Shown: piece by piece, positions 9,716-17,459 of the stretch
How the letters are laid out: each line of letters opens with the position of its first letter
Numbering within the stretch: position 1 is the stretch's first letter
Source: Sphingopyxis sp. TUF1
GTDB taxonomy: Bacteria; Pseudomonadota; Alphaproteobacteria; Sphingomonadales; Sphingomonadaceae
DNA: 64,000 bases
Assembly: GCF_036687315.1 (NCBI RefSeq)
Contig: NZ_CP144683.1
Location: 2,426,001-2,490,000 of the forward strand
Direction: 5' to 3'
The notes under the pieces: model-generated
What the model saw: only the letters and a program-made list of their open reading frames with translations
The model's database searches: none
Told to the model about the DNA's origin: nothing
Program-made: the position numbers and the translations under genes

Positions 9716-10270
9716 TCAGGCGCCGGTATCGCCCGGAACGAGCGCTGCGATGATAGCGTCGCAGAAGGCGGGAAGATCGTCGGGGCAGCGGCTTGTGATG
9801 ATATTGCCGTCGACGACCACTTCCTCATCGACCACCTCGGCGCCCGCATTAGCGACGTCGGTCCGGATCGATTTGTAGCTCGTCATCTTCTTGCCCTTGG
9901 CGAGACCGGCTTCGACGAGCAGCCACGGTGCATGGCAGATCGCCGCGACGGGTTTTCCGGCGCTGGCAAAGGACTTGATCAGCGCGATCGCCTTGTCATC
10001 GATGCGCAGCAGGTCGGGGTTGATCTGCCCGCCCGGAAGGACGAGCGCATCATAATCTTCGGACTTGGCATCGGCGATCAGCAGATCGACTTCGATTTCG
10101 TCGCCCCAGTCATCCTCGGCCCAGCCGGTGATGTCGCCAGCCTTGAGCGAGGCGATGTCTATCTCGGCGCCGGCATCCTGAAGCCGCTCGAGGGGGACTT
10201 CGAGTTCGGATTGCTCGAAGCCGTCAGTCGCCATGATGAGGATGCGGCGCGTGTCGAGGGGATTGGTCAT
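9716..10270 (-). CDS. DJ-1/PfpI family protein (type 1 glutamine amidotransferase-like)
   Basis: Soluble 184-residue protein of the PfpI/YhbO class, associated with stress protection and proposed glyoxalase/deglycase or chaperone activity. The nucleophilic elbow AICHAPW (about 106-112) carries the conserved Cys followed by His, and LVLPGGQINPD and DGFEQSELEVP match the family pattern, including the Glu that tunes the Cys. A good Shine-Dalgarno (aaaggag) precedes the ATG. It is transcribed alone towards the iminopeptidase gene and faces the IS91 element on its upstream side. Exact substrate is unknown. Confidence 0.9.
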   Translation of the reverse strand: MTNPLDTRRILIMATDGFEQSELEVPLERLQDAGAEIDIASLKAGDITGWAEDDWGDEIEVDLLIADAKSEDYDALVLPGGQINPDLLRIDDKAIALIKSFASAGKPVAAICHAPWLLVEAGLAKGKKMTSYKSIRTDVANAGAEVVDEEVVVDGNIITSRCPDDLPAFCDAIIAALVPGDTGA

Positions 10271-10533
10271 TTGATTGTCTCCTTTGAGTCCCTAAGACAA
10301 TGCGCGGCGGCAGGAGATGTTGCGGGATCGGGGCAGCAAGGTGACCTTTGCTTTGAACTATACTGAAATTCGAATGGCTGAAATTGGTGACAATCGCCTG
10401 GAAGCGGACAGTCTCCAATCGTTGAGAGTTTCGGACGCCGATAGGCGTCGGAAAGTCTTCGATGCCCGAACCGCGGGGGTCATAGGCTGAGAGCTATGGG
10501 GAAAGCGGTTTTGAGCGTGGCCTGGGGCTGACG

Positions 10534-10653
10534 GATGCTGCCCAAAATCGGACGCATCTGAGATCGGACCGTCTGGATTTAGATTGCAAAAGCGGACGCC
10601 GAAAAGCGGACGGACCGGTTTTGATAGAGCGACGTCTGCTTTTGGGCAGCATC
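10534..10653. repeat. 14-bp inverted repeat at the left margin of the IS91 element
   Basis: gatgctgcccaaaa (10534-10547) and its exact complement ttttgggcagcatc (10640-10653) are separated by 92 bases containing repeated agcggacg motifs. It may be part of the transposon end or a folded RNA 3' region of the transposase message. Confidence 0.7.
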
Positions 10654-10720
10654 GGCGCGAGCGCGTCCGCTTCCAGGTGCGGGTCCGCCCTGGATCGTGT
10701 CTGCGCCAGGCCGTGCCGGG

Positions 10721-11911
10721 TCACGGCGCCTGTATCCCGGATGAGAGTACGGACGGTGGCGGCGCGCGAGGCTGATAGCGGCGCTCGAAGACCTCGATGA
10801 TGATCATCGTACCGCCGCAGCACGGACAGGTCGGTCGGGGCTCTGCATCGTCGGTCGGTTCCTCGGTCGGTGGAGGTGCGACATCGAGCAGGCGGCGGGC
10901 CCGTTCGAGATGATCCTTGCGCCTGGCGCTGGCGAGGAGGCCATAGTGGCGGATGCGGTGGAACCCGCGCGGCAGGGCGTGGAGAAGAAAGCGGCGGATG
11001 AACTCGTCGGCGGCGAGGGTCATGACCTGCTGCCGTCCGGCGCCGGCCTTGCGGTAGTCCTTGTAGCGGAAGGTGACCCCGGCTTCGTCGAACCGGAGGA
11101 GGCGGCTGTTCGATATCGCAACGCGGTGGGTGTAGCGCGCGAGGTAAGCGAGCACGGCCTCGGGCCCGGCGAACGGGGCCTTGGCATAAACGACCCAGCG
11201 CTTTTTGCGGACCGGCGAGAGGTGCCGCAGGAATGCGCGTCGTTCGGCGAGATGCGTGAGGCTGCCAAAGAAGGCGAGCTTGCCGGCATCGTGCAGCGCG
11301 CGAAGGCGGGTCAGGAACAGCCGGCGGAACAGGGCGCCGAGCACGCGGACCGGCAGCAGGAAGGCCGGGCGTGCCGATATCCAGCGTGTCCCATCGCGCG
11401 AGATGCCGCCGCCGGGCACGATCATGTGGATGTGCGGATGATGGGTCAGCGCCGAGCCCCAGGTGTGGAGGACGGCGGTGATGCCGATCCGGGCGCCGAG
11501 GTGCCTGGGGTCGGCGGCGATGGTCAGCATCGTGTCGGCCGCGGCCTTGAACAGCAGGTCATAGACGAGCGCCTTGTTGTGGAAGGCGATCGCGGCGACC
11601 TCGGCAGGGAGGGTGAACACGACGTGGAAATAGCCGACCGGGAGCAGGTCGGCCTCGCGGGCCTCGAGCCAGGTGCGTGCAGCAGCGCCCTGGCACCTCG
11701 GGCAATGCCGGTTGCGGCAGCTGTTGTACGCGATCCGCCAGTTCCCGCAGTCGGTGCAGGCCTCGACGTGGCCACCTAGGGCGGCGGTGCGGCAATGCTC
11801 GATCGCCGACATGATCTTGAGCTGGTGCAGGCTCAGATGCCCGGCATGGGCGGCGCGATACGCGGGCCCTGCGGCCCGGAAGATGTCGGCGACCTCGAGT
11901 GAGGCGCGCAT
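10721..11911 (-). CDS. IS91 family transposase
   Basis: HUH-type rolling-circle transposase, 396 residues. An N-terminal zinc-binding region (C-x2-C ... CRNRHCPRCQG, about 53-75) binds DNA; the HUH metal motif appears as HPHIHMIVPGGG (about 156-167); the catalytic tyrosine region is YLARYTHRVAISN (about 256-268); and a second Cys cluster CPCCGG lies near the C-terminus. The gene seems intact. The tyrosine recombinase gene ends 5 bp upstream on the same strand, so the two are cotranscribed. The protein would nick one element end and mobilise a single strand, with possible one-ended transposition of flanking DNA. Confidence 0.93.
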   Translation of the reverse strand: MRASLEVADIFRAAGPAYRAAHAGHLSLHQLKIMSAIEHCRTAALGGHVEACTDCGNWRIAYNSCRNRHCPRCQGAAARTWLEAREADLLPVGYFHVVFTLPAEVAAIAFHNKALVYDLLFKAAADTMLTIAADPRHLGARIGITAVLHTWGSALTHHPHIHMIVPGGGISRDGTRWISARPAFLLPVRVLGALFRRLFLTRLRALHDAGKLAFFGSLTHLAERRAFLRHLSPVRKKRWVVYAKAPFAGPEAVLAYLARYTHRVAISNSRLLRFDEAGVTFRYKDYRKAGAGRQQVMTLAADEFIRRFLLHALPRGFHRIRHYGLLASARRKDHLERARRLLDVAPPPTEEPTDDAEPRPTCPCCGGTMIIIEVFERRYQPRAPPPSVLSSGIQAP

Positions 11912-11916
11912 CGGCC

Positions 11917-12825
11917 TCAGCCGTCAGCCGCCTCCTCGCTCGGCGATGCGAGCGCGAGCCTGTCGAGCGGGCTGATGATCGACCGCACCGTCTTGGTCGC
12001 AACCTGGGTATAGAAGGCGGTGGTGTTTAGCTTGGCATGACCGAGCAATGCCTGGATGACGCGGATATCGACACCGTCCTCGAGCAGGTGGGTGGCGAAG
12101 CTGTGGCGGAGCGTATGCGGTCCGACGCGCTTGTCGATGTCGGCCGCCTCCGCGGCCTCGACAACGACACGGTAGAGCTGGCGGGTGCTGATCGGCGCCG
12201 CGGCGCTCTGTCCGGGAAAGAGCCAGCCGTCGGGAACGAGGATGCCCTGCTGCCGCCCCGCGCGCCACCAGTCGCGCAGCAGCAGGAGCAGCCCTTCGGG
12301 CAGCATGGCGTTGCGGTAGCGGCCGCCTTTGCCGCGCTCGATCCGCAGCAGCATCCGCTTGCTGTCGATATCGCTGACCTTCAGCGCCGACACCTCGGCG
12401 ACGCGCAGCCCCGCGCCGTACGCCACCGACAGCGCCGCCTGGTGCTTGAGCGAGCGGGTCGCATCGAGCAGCCGCTTCACCTCGGCCATGGTCAGAACGA
12501 CGGGGATCTTGCGAACCTGCCTGGTGCGGATCAGCTTACGCGCGAGATCGGGGCGGTCGAGGGTATGCGTGAAGAAGAACCTCAGCGCACCCACGATGCT
12601 GTTCATCGTCGGTGCGGGGACGCCCGCCTGTTGCTGCTCGATCTGGAACTGCCGGACATCCTCGGCGCTCGCGGTGTGGGGCGAGCGTCCGAGCCAGGTC
12701 GCGAACCGTCCGACATCGCGAAGATAGTTACGCTGCGTCTCCTTCGAGAAGCGGCGCATGGTCATGTCGTCGATCAGGCGCTGGCGCAGCGGGCTGATCG
12801 GGCCAATCTGGATAAGCTCGTCCAT
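11917..12825 (-). CDS. Tyrosine recombinase associated with the IS91 element
   Basis: XerC/D-like site-specific recombinase of 302 residues with an N-terminal SAM-like domain (RNYLRDVGRFATWLG, about 35-49) and a C-terminal catalytic domain. The catalytic residues are visible: Arg in AYGAGLRVAEVSALK, Lys in the following beta-hairpin (RGKGGRYR), HTLRHSFATHLLEDG (His-x-x-Arg), LLGHAKLNTT (His) and the nucleophile Tyr in AFYTQV. It precedes the transposase by 5 bp. Such recombinase-plus-IS91 pairs are known; the recombinase may resolve cointegrates. It is not likely to be the integrase of the neighbouring GTA cluster, given its coupling to the transposase. Confidence 0.92.
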   Translation of the reverse strand: MDELIQIGPISPLRQRLIDDMTMRRFSKETQRNYLRDVGRFATWLGRSPHTASAEDVRQFQIEQQQAGVPAPTMNSIVGALRFFFTHTLDRPDLARKLIRTRQVRKIPVVLTMAEVKRLLDATRSLKHQAALSVAYGAGLRVAEVSALKVSDIDSKRMLLRIERGKGGRYRNAMLPEGLLLLLRDWWRAGRQQGILVPDGWLFPGQSAAAPISTRQLYRVVVEAAEAADIDKRVGPHTLRHSFATHLLEDGVDIRVIQALLGHAKLNTTAFYTQVATKTVRSIISPLDRLALASPSEEAADG

Positions 12826-13015
12826 CGTTCGACTCCTCAGGTAAAGGAGCCGAAAGGGTCTGCCTGCGGCAGCCCGCGTTCAATCAGGTGCGGCGCTCGC
12901 TGGGCCGCTTTACATCGAGGCTAGCACCAATCCGCGGAGCGGTTCGTGCAGCGGCCAATATCGTCTAAAATATGCCAAACAGCCGCTCGACAAAAACCAT
13001 ATAGGTTAAAAAATC

Positions 13016-13044
13016 TTGACATCGCCACGCTGATATGGCACAAG
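13016..13044 (+). promoter_or_regulatory. Candidate promoter of the GTA-like cluster
   Basis: The 12826-13135 gap becomes A/T-rich and contains a consensus -35 box TTGACA (13016-13021). Seventeen bases downstream is a weak -10-like cacaag (13039-13044). It is the only promoter-like signal before the first terminase gene, 90 bp downstream. The rest of the gap shows a small hairpin (ctgcctgcggcag) near the IS91 right margin and nothing else. Confidence 0.35.
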
Positions 13045-13135
13045 TGTCGCATCATGAAGAATTGCGAGTCGGGCCGGCGCGCTCCCCAGTGGCGGGAGGG
13101 TGTTCCGGCCCGATTGCTTTTGGAGGCGATGGGCG

Positions 13136-13699
13136 ATGGATGAGGAGATCGGGCCGCAGCATAATGGGCCGTTGCAGCGCAAGCAGGTCAAGGCGAATGG
13201 ATGGACCAAGGCGCGCCGCGCGGCTTTTCTGACGGAGCTGGCGATGTCGTGCAACGTGCGGCGCGCCCATGTGGCGGCCGAGATGGCGGCAGGCAGCGCG
13301 TACCGGCTGCGGCGGCGCGATCCGCTGTTTGCGAAACAATGGCAGGAGGCGCTCGAACTGGGTTACGAGCGGCTGGAGCTGGCACTCGTCCGGCGCGCGC
13401 TGGAGGCGGTCGACGAACTGGTGCTCGACGAGGGCAGCGAGCCCGTCGAGAAGATGTCGGTTACGCAAGCGATTACGCTGCTCCGCCAGCACCGCGCGAG
13501 CGTCGAACGCGGCAGCGCCAGCGGGCGCCGGTCGCAGCCGCGCGAGGTTGCGACGCAGGAAGAAACCGATGCGGTGTTGATCAAGCGGATCAACATGGTG
13601 CTGCGCCAGCGGGCGCTGCGCGCCGAGCGAAGCGGCACCGCCGCGTCGGTCGCGCCGGGCCGTAACGACGATGCATCCAGCGCGCCGGAGGGCGCATGA
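13136..13699 (+). CDS. Terminase small subunit-like protein (GTA gp1 position)
   Basis: First gene of the head-tail cluster, 187 residues. The N-terminal part (WTKARRAAFLTELAMSCNVRRAHVAAEMA, about 22-50) looks like a helix-turn-helix as in phage small terminases that recognise packaging DNA, and the remainder is mostly helical and basic. The start is ATG 13136 with ggagg 10 bp upstream; an earlier in-frame GTG/ATG gives an implausible N-terminus. It overlaps the large terminase by 4 nt (ATGA). In GTAs the small subunit is thought to allow non-specific packaging of host DNA; that role is inferred from position. Confidence 0.75.
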   Translation: MDEEIGPQHNGPLQRKQVKANGWTKARRAAFLTELAMSCNVRRAHVAAEMAAGSAYRLRRRDPLFAKQWQEALELGYERLELALVRRALEAVDELVLDEGSEPVEKMSVTQAITLLRQHRASVERGSASGRRSQPREVATQEETDAVLIKRINMVLRQRALRAERSGTAASVAPGRNDDASSAPEGA

Positions 13700-15063
13700 C
13701 GATGCGCAGCGTCGCGCCCGACGCGACCGACGCGGTGTCGCGGCGGACAAGAACCGATGAAATCTGGGGCGCGCTGGAAAAGATGAAGGCGCCCGATCGG
13801 CTGTCGGTGCTGCGCGCACTGAGCGCTGCGCAGAAGCGCGAATTTGCGCGTCGCTGGTACGGGTTCGAGAATGACGGCCAGCGCGAGCCGCAGGGCGACT
13901 GGCGAATCTGGCTGATCCAGGCGGGACGCGGGTTCGGCAAGACGCGCGCGGGCGCCGAATGGGTGAGCGAGGTCGCGCGGACGATCCCCGGCGCGCGGAT
14001 CGCGCTGGTCGCGGCGACGATGGCCGACGGGCAGCGCGTGATGATCGAGGGGCCGAGCGGGCTGATCGCGGTGGCGCGCGACCATGAGCCGGTGCGCTGG
14101 GTGCGCGAGCGCCGCGAGCTGCATTTTGCAAACGGGGCGGTGGCCATGCTGTATTCGGCGGAAGCGGGCGAAGAATTGCGCGGGCCCGAGCATCATGTGG
14201 CGTGGTGCGACGAACTGGCGAAATGGCGACGCGGCGAGGCGGCGTGGGACAATCTGATAATGGGGCTGCGGCTCGGCGAGCGGCCGCGCGCCGTGGTGAC
14301 GACGACGCCGCGTCCCAATGCGGTGATGCGGCGGATCAAGGCGGCGCCGGGAATCGTCGAAACCTTTGGCCGGACGCGCGACAACCCGCACCTGCCCGAC
14401 GATTTCGTCGTCGCGATGATCGCAAGTTATGGCGGGACGCGGCTGGGGCGGCAGGAGCTGGACGGCGAATTGCTGGAGGATGTCGAGGGCGCGCTGTGGA
14501 CGCGCGCGCTGATCGAGCGGTGCCGCGTCGATGTGGAGAGCGTGGGCAAATATGTGCGCGTGGTGATCGGCGTCGATCCGCCGGCGACGGCGGGGGGCGA
14601 TGCGTGCGGGATCATCGTCGCCGCCGAGCTGCGCGACGGGCGGCTGGCGGTGGTCGAGGATGCGAGCGTGGAGCGCCCGCCGCCGGGCGTGTGGGCGCAG
14701 GCGGTGGCCGCCGCGGCGGCGCGCTGGGGCGCCGAGCGTGTGGTCGCCGAAAGCAATATGGGCGGCGAGATGGTCGAGGCGGTGCTGCGCCAGGCCGACA
14801 TGACGCTGCCCGTCGTTCCGGTGCGCGCGAGCGCGGGCAAGGTGCGGCGCGCGGAGCCGGTCGCGCTCGCCTATGAGCGCGGGCAGGTGGTCCATGCGGG
14901 GGTCTTCGCCGAGCTGGAGGACCAGCTGTGCGGGCTCCAGATCGGCGGGGGTTATGCGGGGCCTGGGCGGTCGCCGGATCGCGCGGATGCCTGCGTTTGG
15001 GCGCTGGCGGCGCTGCGCGCGGGGATGCGCAAGGGGCGCGGGCCGGGGGTGCGGGTGGTTTGA
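13696..15063 (+). CDS. Phage/GTA large terminase
   Basis: ATP-driven DNA packaging motor with nuclease, 455 residues. The Walker A loop is AGRGFGKTRAGAEW (about 76-89) and the Walker B is VAWCDELAKW (about 170-179); the coupling motif region is VVTTTPRPN. The C-terminal RNase H-like nuclease shows VIGVDPPATAGGDACG (first Asp, about 292), VAESNMGG (about 353) and PDRADACVWAL (last Asp, about 432). All catalytic motifs look intact. It would package roughly headful DNA into the capsids encoded downstream. After it the GTA gene order is broken by an 860-bp lower-GC insert. Confidence 0.95.
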   Translation: MTMRSVAPDATDAVSRRTRTDEIWGALEKMKAPDRLSVLRALSAAQKREFARRWYGFENDGQREPQGDWRIWLIQAGRGFGKTRAGAEWVSEVARTIPGARIALVAATMADGQRVMIEGPSGLIAVARDHEPVRWVRERRELHFANGAVAMLYSAEAGEELRGPEHHVAWCDELAKWRRGEAAWDNLIMGLRLGERPRAVVTTTPRPNAVMRRIKAAPGIVETFGRTRDNPHLPDDFVVAMIASYGGTRLGRQELDGELLEDVEGALWTRALIERCRVDVESVGKYVRVVIGVDPPATAGGDACGIIVAAELRDGRLAVVEDASVERPPPGVWAQAVAAAAARWGAERVVAESNMGGEMVEAVLRQADMTLPVVPVRASAGKVRRAEPVALAYERGQVVHAGVFAELEDQLCGLQIGGGYAGPGRSPDRADACVWALAALRAGMRKGRGPGVRVV

Positions 15064-15130
15064 AATATAGGAACAATCTAGCCTGTCTGTCGTTTTTCAG
15101 ACGTGGTTCATCGAATGCCACGTAGGCATT

Positions 15131-15159
15131 TTGTCAACTTTTGGTTGATATAACACTTG
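15131..15159 (+). promoter_or_regulatory. Candidate promoter/operator of the inserted toxin module
   Basis: A/T-rich stretch with a -35-like ttgtca (15131-15136) and a -10-like tataac (15149-15154, short spacing) or cacttg (15154-15159). Inverted half-sites tcaac (15134-15138) and gttga (15144-15148) overlap it, as expected for an autoregulated toxin-antitoxin promoter. The 15064-15226 stretch contains no other feature. Confidence 0.35.
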
Positions 15160-15226
15160 GAACGGTCCATTTGACCCTCGTGGATTCGTGAAGCCCAGCT
15201 TCAGTTTCACGTTTAAGGAGAAAACA

Positions 15227-15406
15227 TTGCGCAAGCTTCGTCAAGCGACTTCGCGCGGAATTTCAGCGGTTTCGCGTGCGATTCAGCAGCAGCCGGACTA
15301 TTGCTCGGAAGTGTCGGACGAATATGTCACGGCCCTCCAGAATCAGGTCAACAAGAGCAAGCCGAAGGGCTTTAAGCTGACTCCGATTTCGGAGCCGGGG
15401 TGGTAA
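15227..15406 (+). CDS. Small basic protein upstream of the PemK-like toxin (possible antitoxin)
   Basis: Predicted 59-residue protein, MRKLRQATSRG at its start and ISEPGW at its end. The start is a TTG at 15227 placed 6 bases after a strong aaggag; an in-frame GTG at 15188 has no ribosome site. It resembles no antitoxin family I recognise, and no ribbon-helix-helix or AbrB motif is obvious. It overlaps the toxin-like gene by 7 nt, the usual coupling of antitoxin and toxin. G+C content is visibly lower than in the terminase and portal genes around it, so it arrived with the toxin. Antitoxin function is inferred from position only. Confidence 0.5.
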   Translation: MRKLRQATSRGISAVSRAIQQQPDYCSEVSDEYVTALQNQVNKSKPKGFKLTPISEPGW

Positions 15407-15864
15407 CATACAGCTTTTTTCCGTTTTCTACCGCTCCAGCTCCATATGACATCGTGTGGAGCAATTTTCCGACAGTTGAAGATCCAAAAATGCCCGCACC
15501 GAAGCCACGACCGGCTTTGGTGCGACAGGCGTTTCAAGATCAGGACGGCAATCCGTGGGTCAAAGTTGTCTATGGCACCTCGAAAGATCCATACCGTGGT
15601 GGCCCCGCCGATTTTTCGATTGTCACGCTTTCTGAAATGCAAGTGTGCGGCCTCAAGCAGGCGACGAGATTCCGATTGGATCGAGAACTCGAGCTTCCAT
15701 GGTCGCGAGAGTTTTTCGAATGTTTGGCCGACAAGCCAACACCAATTATAGGGCATATGCCTGCCTATGAAGTGCGAAAGCTGCAAATTCAGATTGCGCA
15801 CCTTCAGAATCTGATAGCCCGCCTCCAAGAGGCGGCCGCCTCGGAAGAGGACGACGAACGGTAG
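15400..15864 (+). CDS. PemK/MazF-like toxin family protein
   Basis: 154-residue protein whose N-terminal half matches the SH3-barrel PemK/MazF fold: YDIVWSNFPTVEDPK (about 16-30), the conserved PKPRPALV (about 34-41) and a strand VKVVYGTSK (about 53-61). These patterns match the alphaproteobacterial branch of the family rather than E. coli MazF. The C-terminal 35 residues (VRKLQIQIAHLQNLIARLQEAA) form a probable coiled coil, not usual in MazF, which might mediate oligomerisation or target binding. The start is GTG 15400, overlapping the small gene upstream. MazF-type enzymes cleave mRNA; activity here is untested. Codon use is poorer in G/C than in the flanking packaging genes. Confidence 0.65.
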   Translation: MVTYSFFPFSTAPAPYDIVWSNFPTVEDPKMPAPKPRPALVRQAFQDQDGNPWVKVVYGTSKDPYRGGPADFSIVTLSEMQVCGLKQATRFRLDRELELPWSREFFECLADKPTPIIGHMPAYEVRKLQIQIAHLQNLIARLQEAAASEEDDER

Positions 15865-15922
15865 GTTATTGCTGACGCTGCTGTGACGCGATCCTCCTCG
15901 AGGAACAGCGAAGGAGATCATC

Positions 15923-17041
15923 ATGAACTGGTTTGGCCGGAAGGCTGCGCAGGGGGCTGCGCGGCCCGCGTTGTCGCGGGTGTATGGGACATATGGGGCG
16001 ATGGGGTCGGCGCCGGCGCCGCTGTCGTGGGAAGCGCAGGTGCGCGAAGGGTATCTGGCGAATGCGATCGTGCAGCGATCGGTGCGGCTGGTGGCCGAGG
16101 CGGCGGCGAGTGCGCCGCTGGAGGCGAGCGATCCGGCGTTGCTGGCGCTCGTCGCGGGGCCTTCGGGCGGGCAGGGGTTGCTCGAGACGCTGGCGGCGCA
16201 GATGCTGCTGCACGGTAATGGCTATGTGCAGATTTTGACCGATGGCGCGGGGGCGCCGGCGGAGCTGTTTGCGCTGCGGCCCGAGCGGGTGACGGTCGAG
16301 GCGGATGGCCGCGGGTGGCCAGTGGCCTATCGCTACAAGGCGGGCGGGTCGGCGGCGGTGCTGCCGGCCGAGGACGGTGCGGGGCGGACCGCGGTGGTGC
16401 ATGTCAAGGCGCTGCACCCGCTCGACGATCATTATGGCGCGGGGTGCCTGGGCGCAGCGGCGGGCGCGATTGCGGCGCATAATGCGGCGGCGAAGTGGAA
16501 CGCGGCGCTGCTAGAGAATGCGGCGCGGCCGTCGGGGGCGCTGGTCCACGATCCGGGCGACAAGGGGATGCCGCTGTCGGCCGAGCAGGTCGACCGGCTG
16601 CGCGAGGAGCTGGCGGAAAGTTTTTCGGGGGGCGCGAATGCCGGGCGGCCGTTGCTGCTGGAAGGCGGGCTCAAGTGGCAGGCGCTGTCGCTGTCGCCCG
16701 CGGAGATGGATTTCCTGGCGCTGAAGGATTCGAGCGCGCGCGAGATTGCGATGACGTTCGGGGTGCCGCCGATGCTGCTGGGGCTGCCGGGGGACGCGAC
16801 CTATGCCAATTATCGCGAGGCAAACCGCGCGCTGTGGCGGCTGACGGTGCTGCCTTTGTGCGCGAAGATTTTGGGAGCGATCGCGCAGGGGTTGAGCGGA
16901 TGGTTCGAGGGCGCGGAACTGCGCGTCGACCTCAACAAGCTGCCCGCGCTGGCCGAGGACCGGATGGCGCTGTGGCGCGAGGTTTCGGCGGCGGACTGGC
17001 TGAGTGCGGAGGAAAAGAAGGCGTTGCTGGGGGTGGTGTAG
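15923..17041 (+). CDS. Phage/GTA portal protein (HK97 type)
   Basis: Forms the dodecameric ring at the capsid vertex through which DNA enters, 372 residues. Family features are LANAIVQRSVRLVAEAAAS (about 44-62), LLHGNGYVQI (about 98-107), the internal helical region and the C-terminal MTFGVPPMLLGLPGDATYANYREANR (in pieces, about 288-313), which is highly diagnostic for HK97/GTA portals. It has its own Shine-Dalgarno (aaggag, 5 bp spacing) 58 bp after the toxin gene, which keeps it translatable despite the insertion. In most GTA clusters this gene follows the terminase directly; here the toxin module separates them. Confidence 0.94.
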   Translation: MNWFGRKAAQGAARPALSRVYGTYGAMGSAPAPLSWEAQVREGYLANAIVQRSVRLVAEAAASAPLEASDPALLALVAGPSGGQGLLETLAAQMLLHGNGYVQILTDGAGAPAELFALRPERVTVEADGRGWPVAYRYKAGGSAAVLPAEDGAGRTAVVHVKALHPLDDHYGAGCLGAAAGAIAAHNAAAKWNAALLENAARPSGALVHDPGDKGMPLSAEQVDRLREELAESFSGGANAGRPLLLEGGLKWQALSLSPAEMDFLALKDSSAREIAMTFGVPPMLLGLPGDATYANYREANRALWRLTVLPLCAKILGAIAQGLSGWFEGAELRVDLNKLPALAEDRMALWREVSAADWLSAEEKKALLGVV

Positions 17042-17052
17042 CGTTCGCGGGC

Positions 17053-17136
17053 GACGACCCACCCCACCCAGCTTCGCCTAGGCAGCAAGCTGCCAAGGCT
17101 GCGCAACCCTCCCCCCTCCCAGGGGGAGGGTTTTTT
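17053..17136. repeat. Palindromic repeat family B, copy 2 (with terminator-like end)
   Basis: Carries ccaccccacccagcttcgcctaggcagcaagctgcc, related to the family B core, and ends in ccctcccccctcccagggggaggg followed by tttttt. The last hairpin plus T6 looks like an intrinsic terminator pointing in the direction of the GTA genes. Confidence 0.75.
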
Positions 17137-17150
17137 GTGAGGATAGCGAC

Positions 17151-17459
17151 ATGGATGAAGATGAGGCGCTGGCGCGGTTGATCGCGCTGGCGGGGACGAG
17201 CGCGCCCGACGCAGCGTTGCTGCGCGCGGTGGTCGAGGAGGCGAGCGAGCTGGGGGCGCGGCGGGCGCTGGCGCGGCTGGGGCTGGCCGATGCGGCGGCG
17301 CGCGACGATGTGGCGGACCTGCGGCAGTTGCTGGGCGCGTGGCGCGACGCGAAGACGAGCGCGTGGAAGGCGGCGGTCGACTGGGCGGTGCGCGGGGTAC
17401 TGGCGCTGCTGGTCGTCGGGCTTGCGGTGAAGCTGGGGCTGCCGGGGTTGCTGCGGTGA
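17151..17459 (+). CDS. Small membrane-anchored protein, DUF6127-like (GTA gp3.5 position)
   Basis: 102-residue protein lying between portal and protease, where RcGTA carries the small gene 3.5. The N-terminal two-thirds is helical and acidic (EDEALARLIALAG...), and residues about 80-98 form one transmembrane segment (GVLALLVVGLAVKLGLPGLL). It matches my recollection of the DUF6127 family found in sphingomonad GTA loci; function unknown. The Shine-Dalgarno gagga comes immediately after the T tract of a family B repeat. Its TGA overlaps the GTG start of the protease. Confidence 0.65.
   Translation: MDEDEALARLIALAGTSAPDAALLRAVVEEASELGARRALARLGLADAAARDDVADLRQLLGAWRDAKTSAWKAAVDWAVRGVLALLVVGLAVKLGLPGLLR

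Larger units (their letters stand above)
10430..12930 (-). mobile_element. IS91-family element carrying a tyrosine recombinase (approximate limits)
   Basis: A rolling-circle IS91-type transposase and a tyrosine recombinase lie tail to head on the minus strand with non-coding margins. IS91 elements lack terminal inverted repeats and do not duplicate the target, so the limits cannot be fixed by eye; they are drawn at the edges of the unusual sequence. The left margin is rich in cggac motifs and contains a 14-bp inverted repeat. The element sits between the pfpI-like gene and the GTA cluster. Confidence 0.65.

Noticed and set aside
13363..14895. 510-residue minus-strand open frame
   Set aside because: Antisense to terminase genes, with shadow-type His/Arg/Ala composition.
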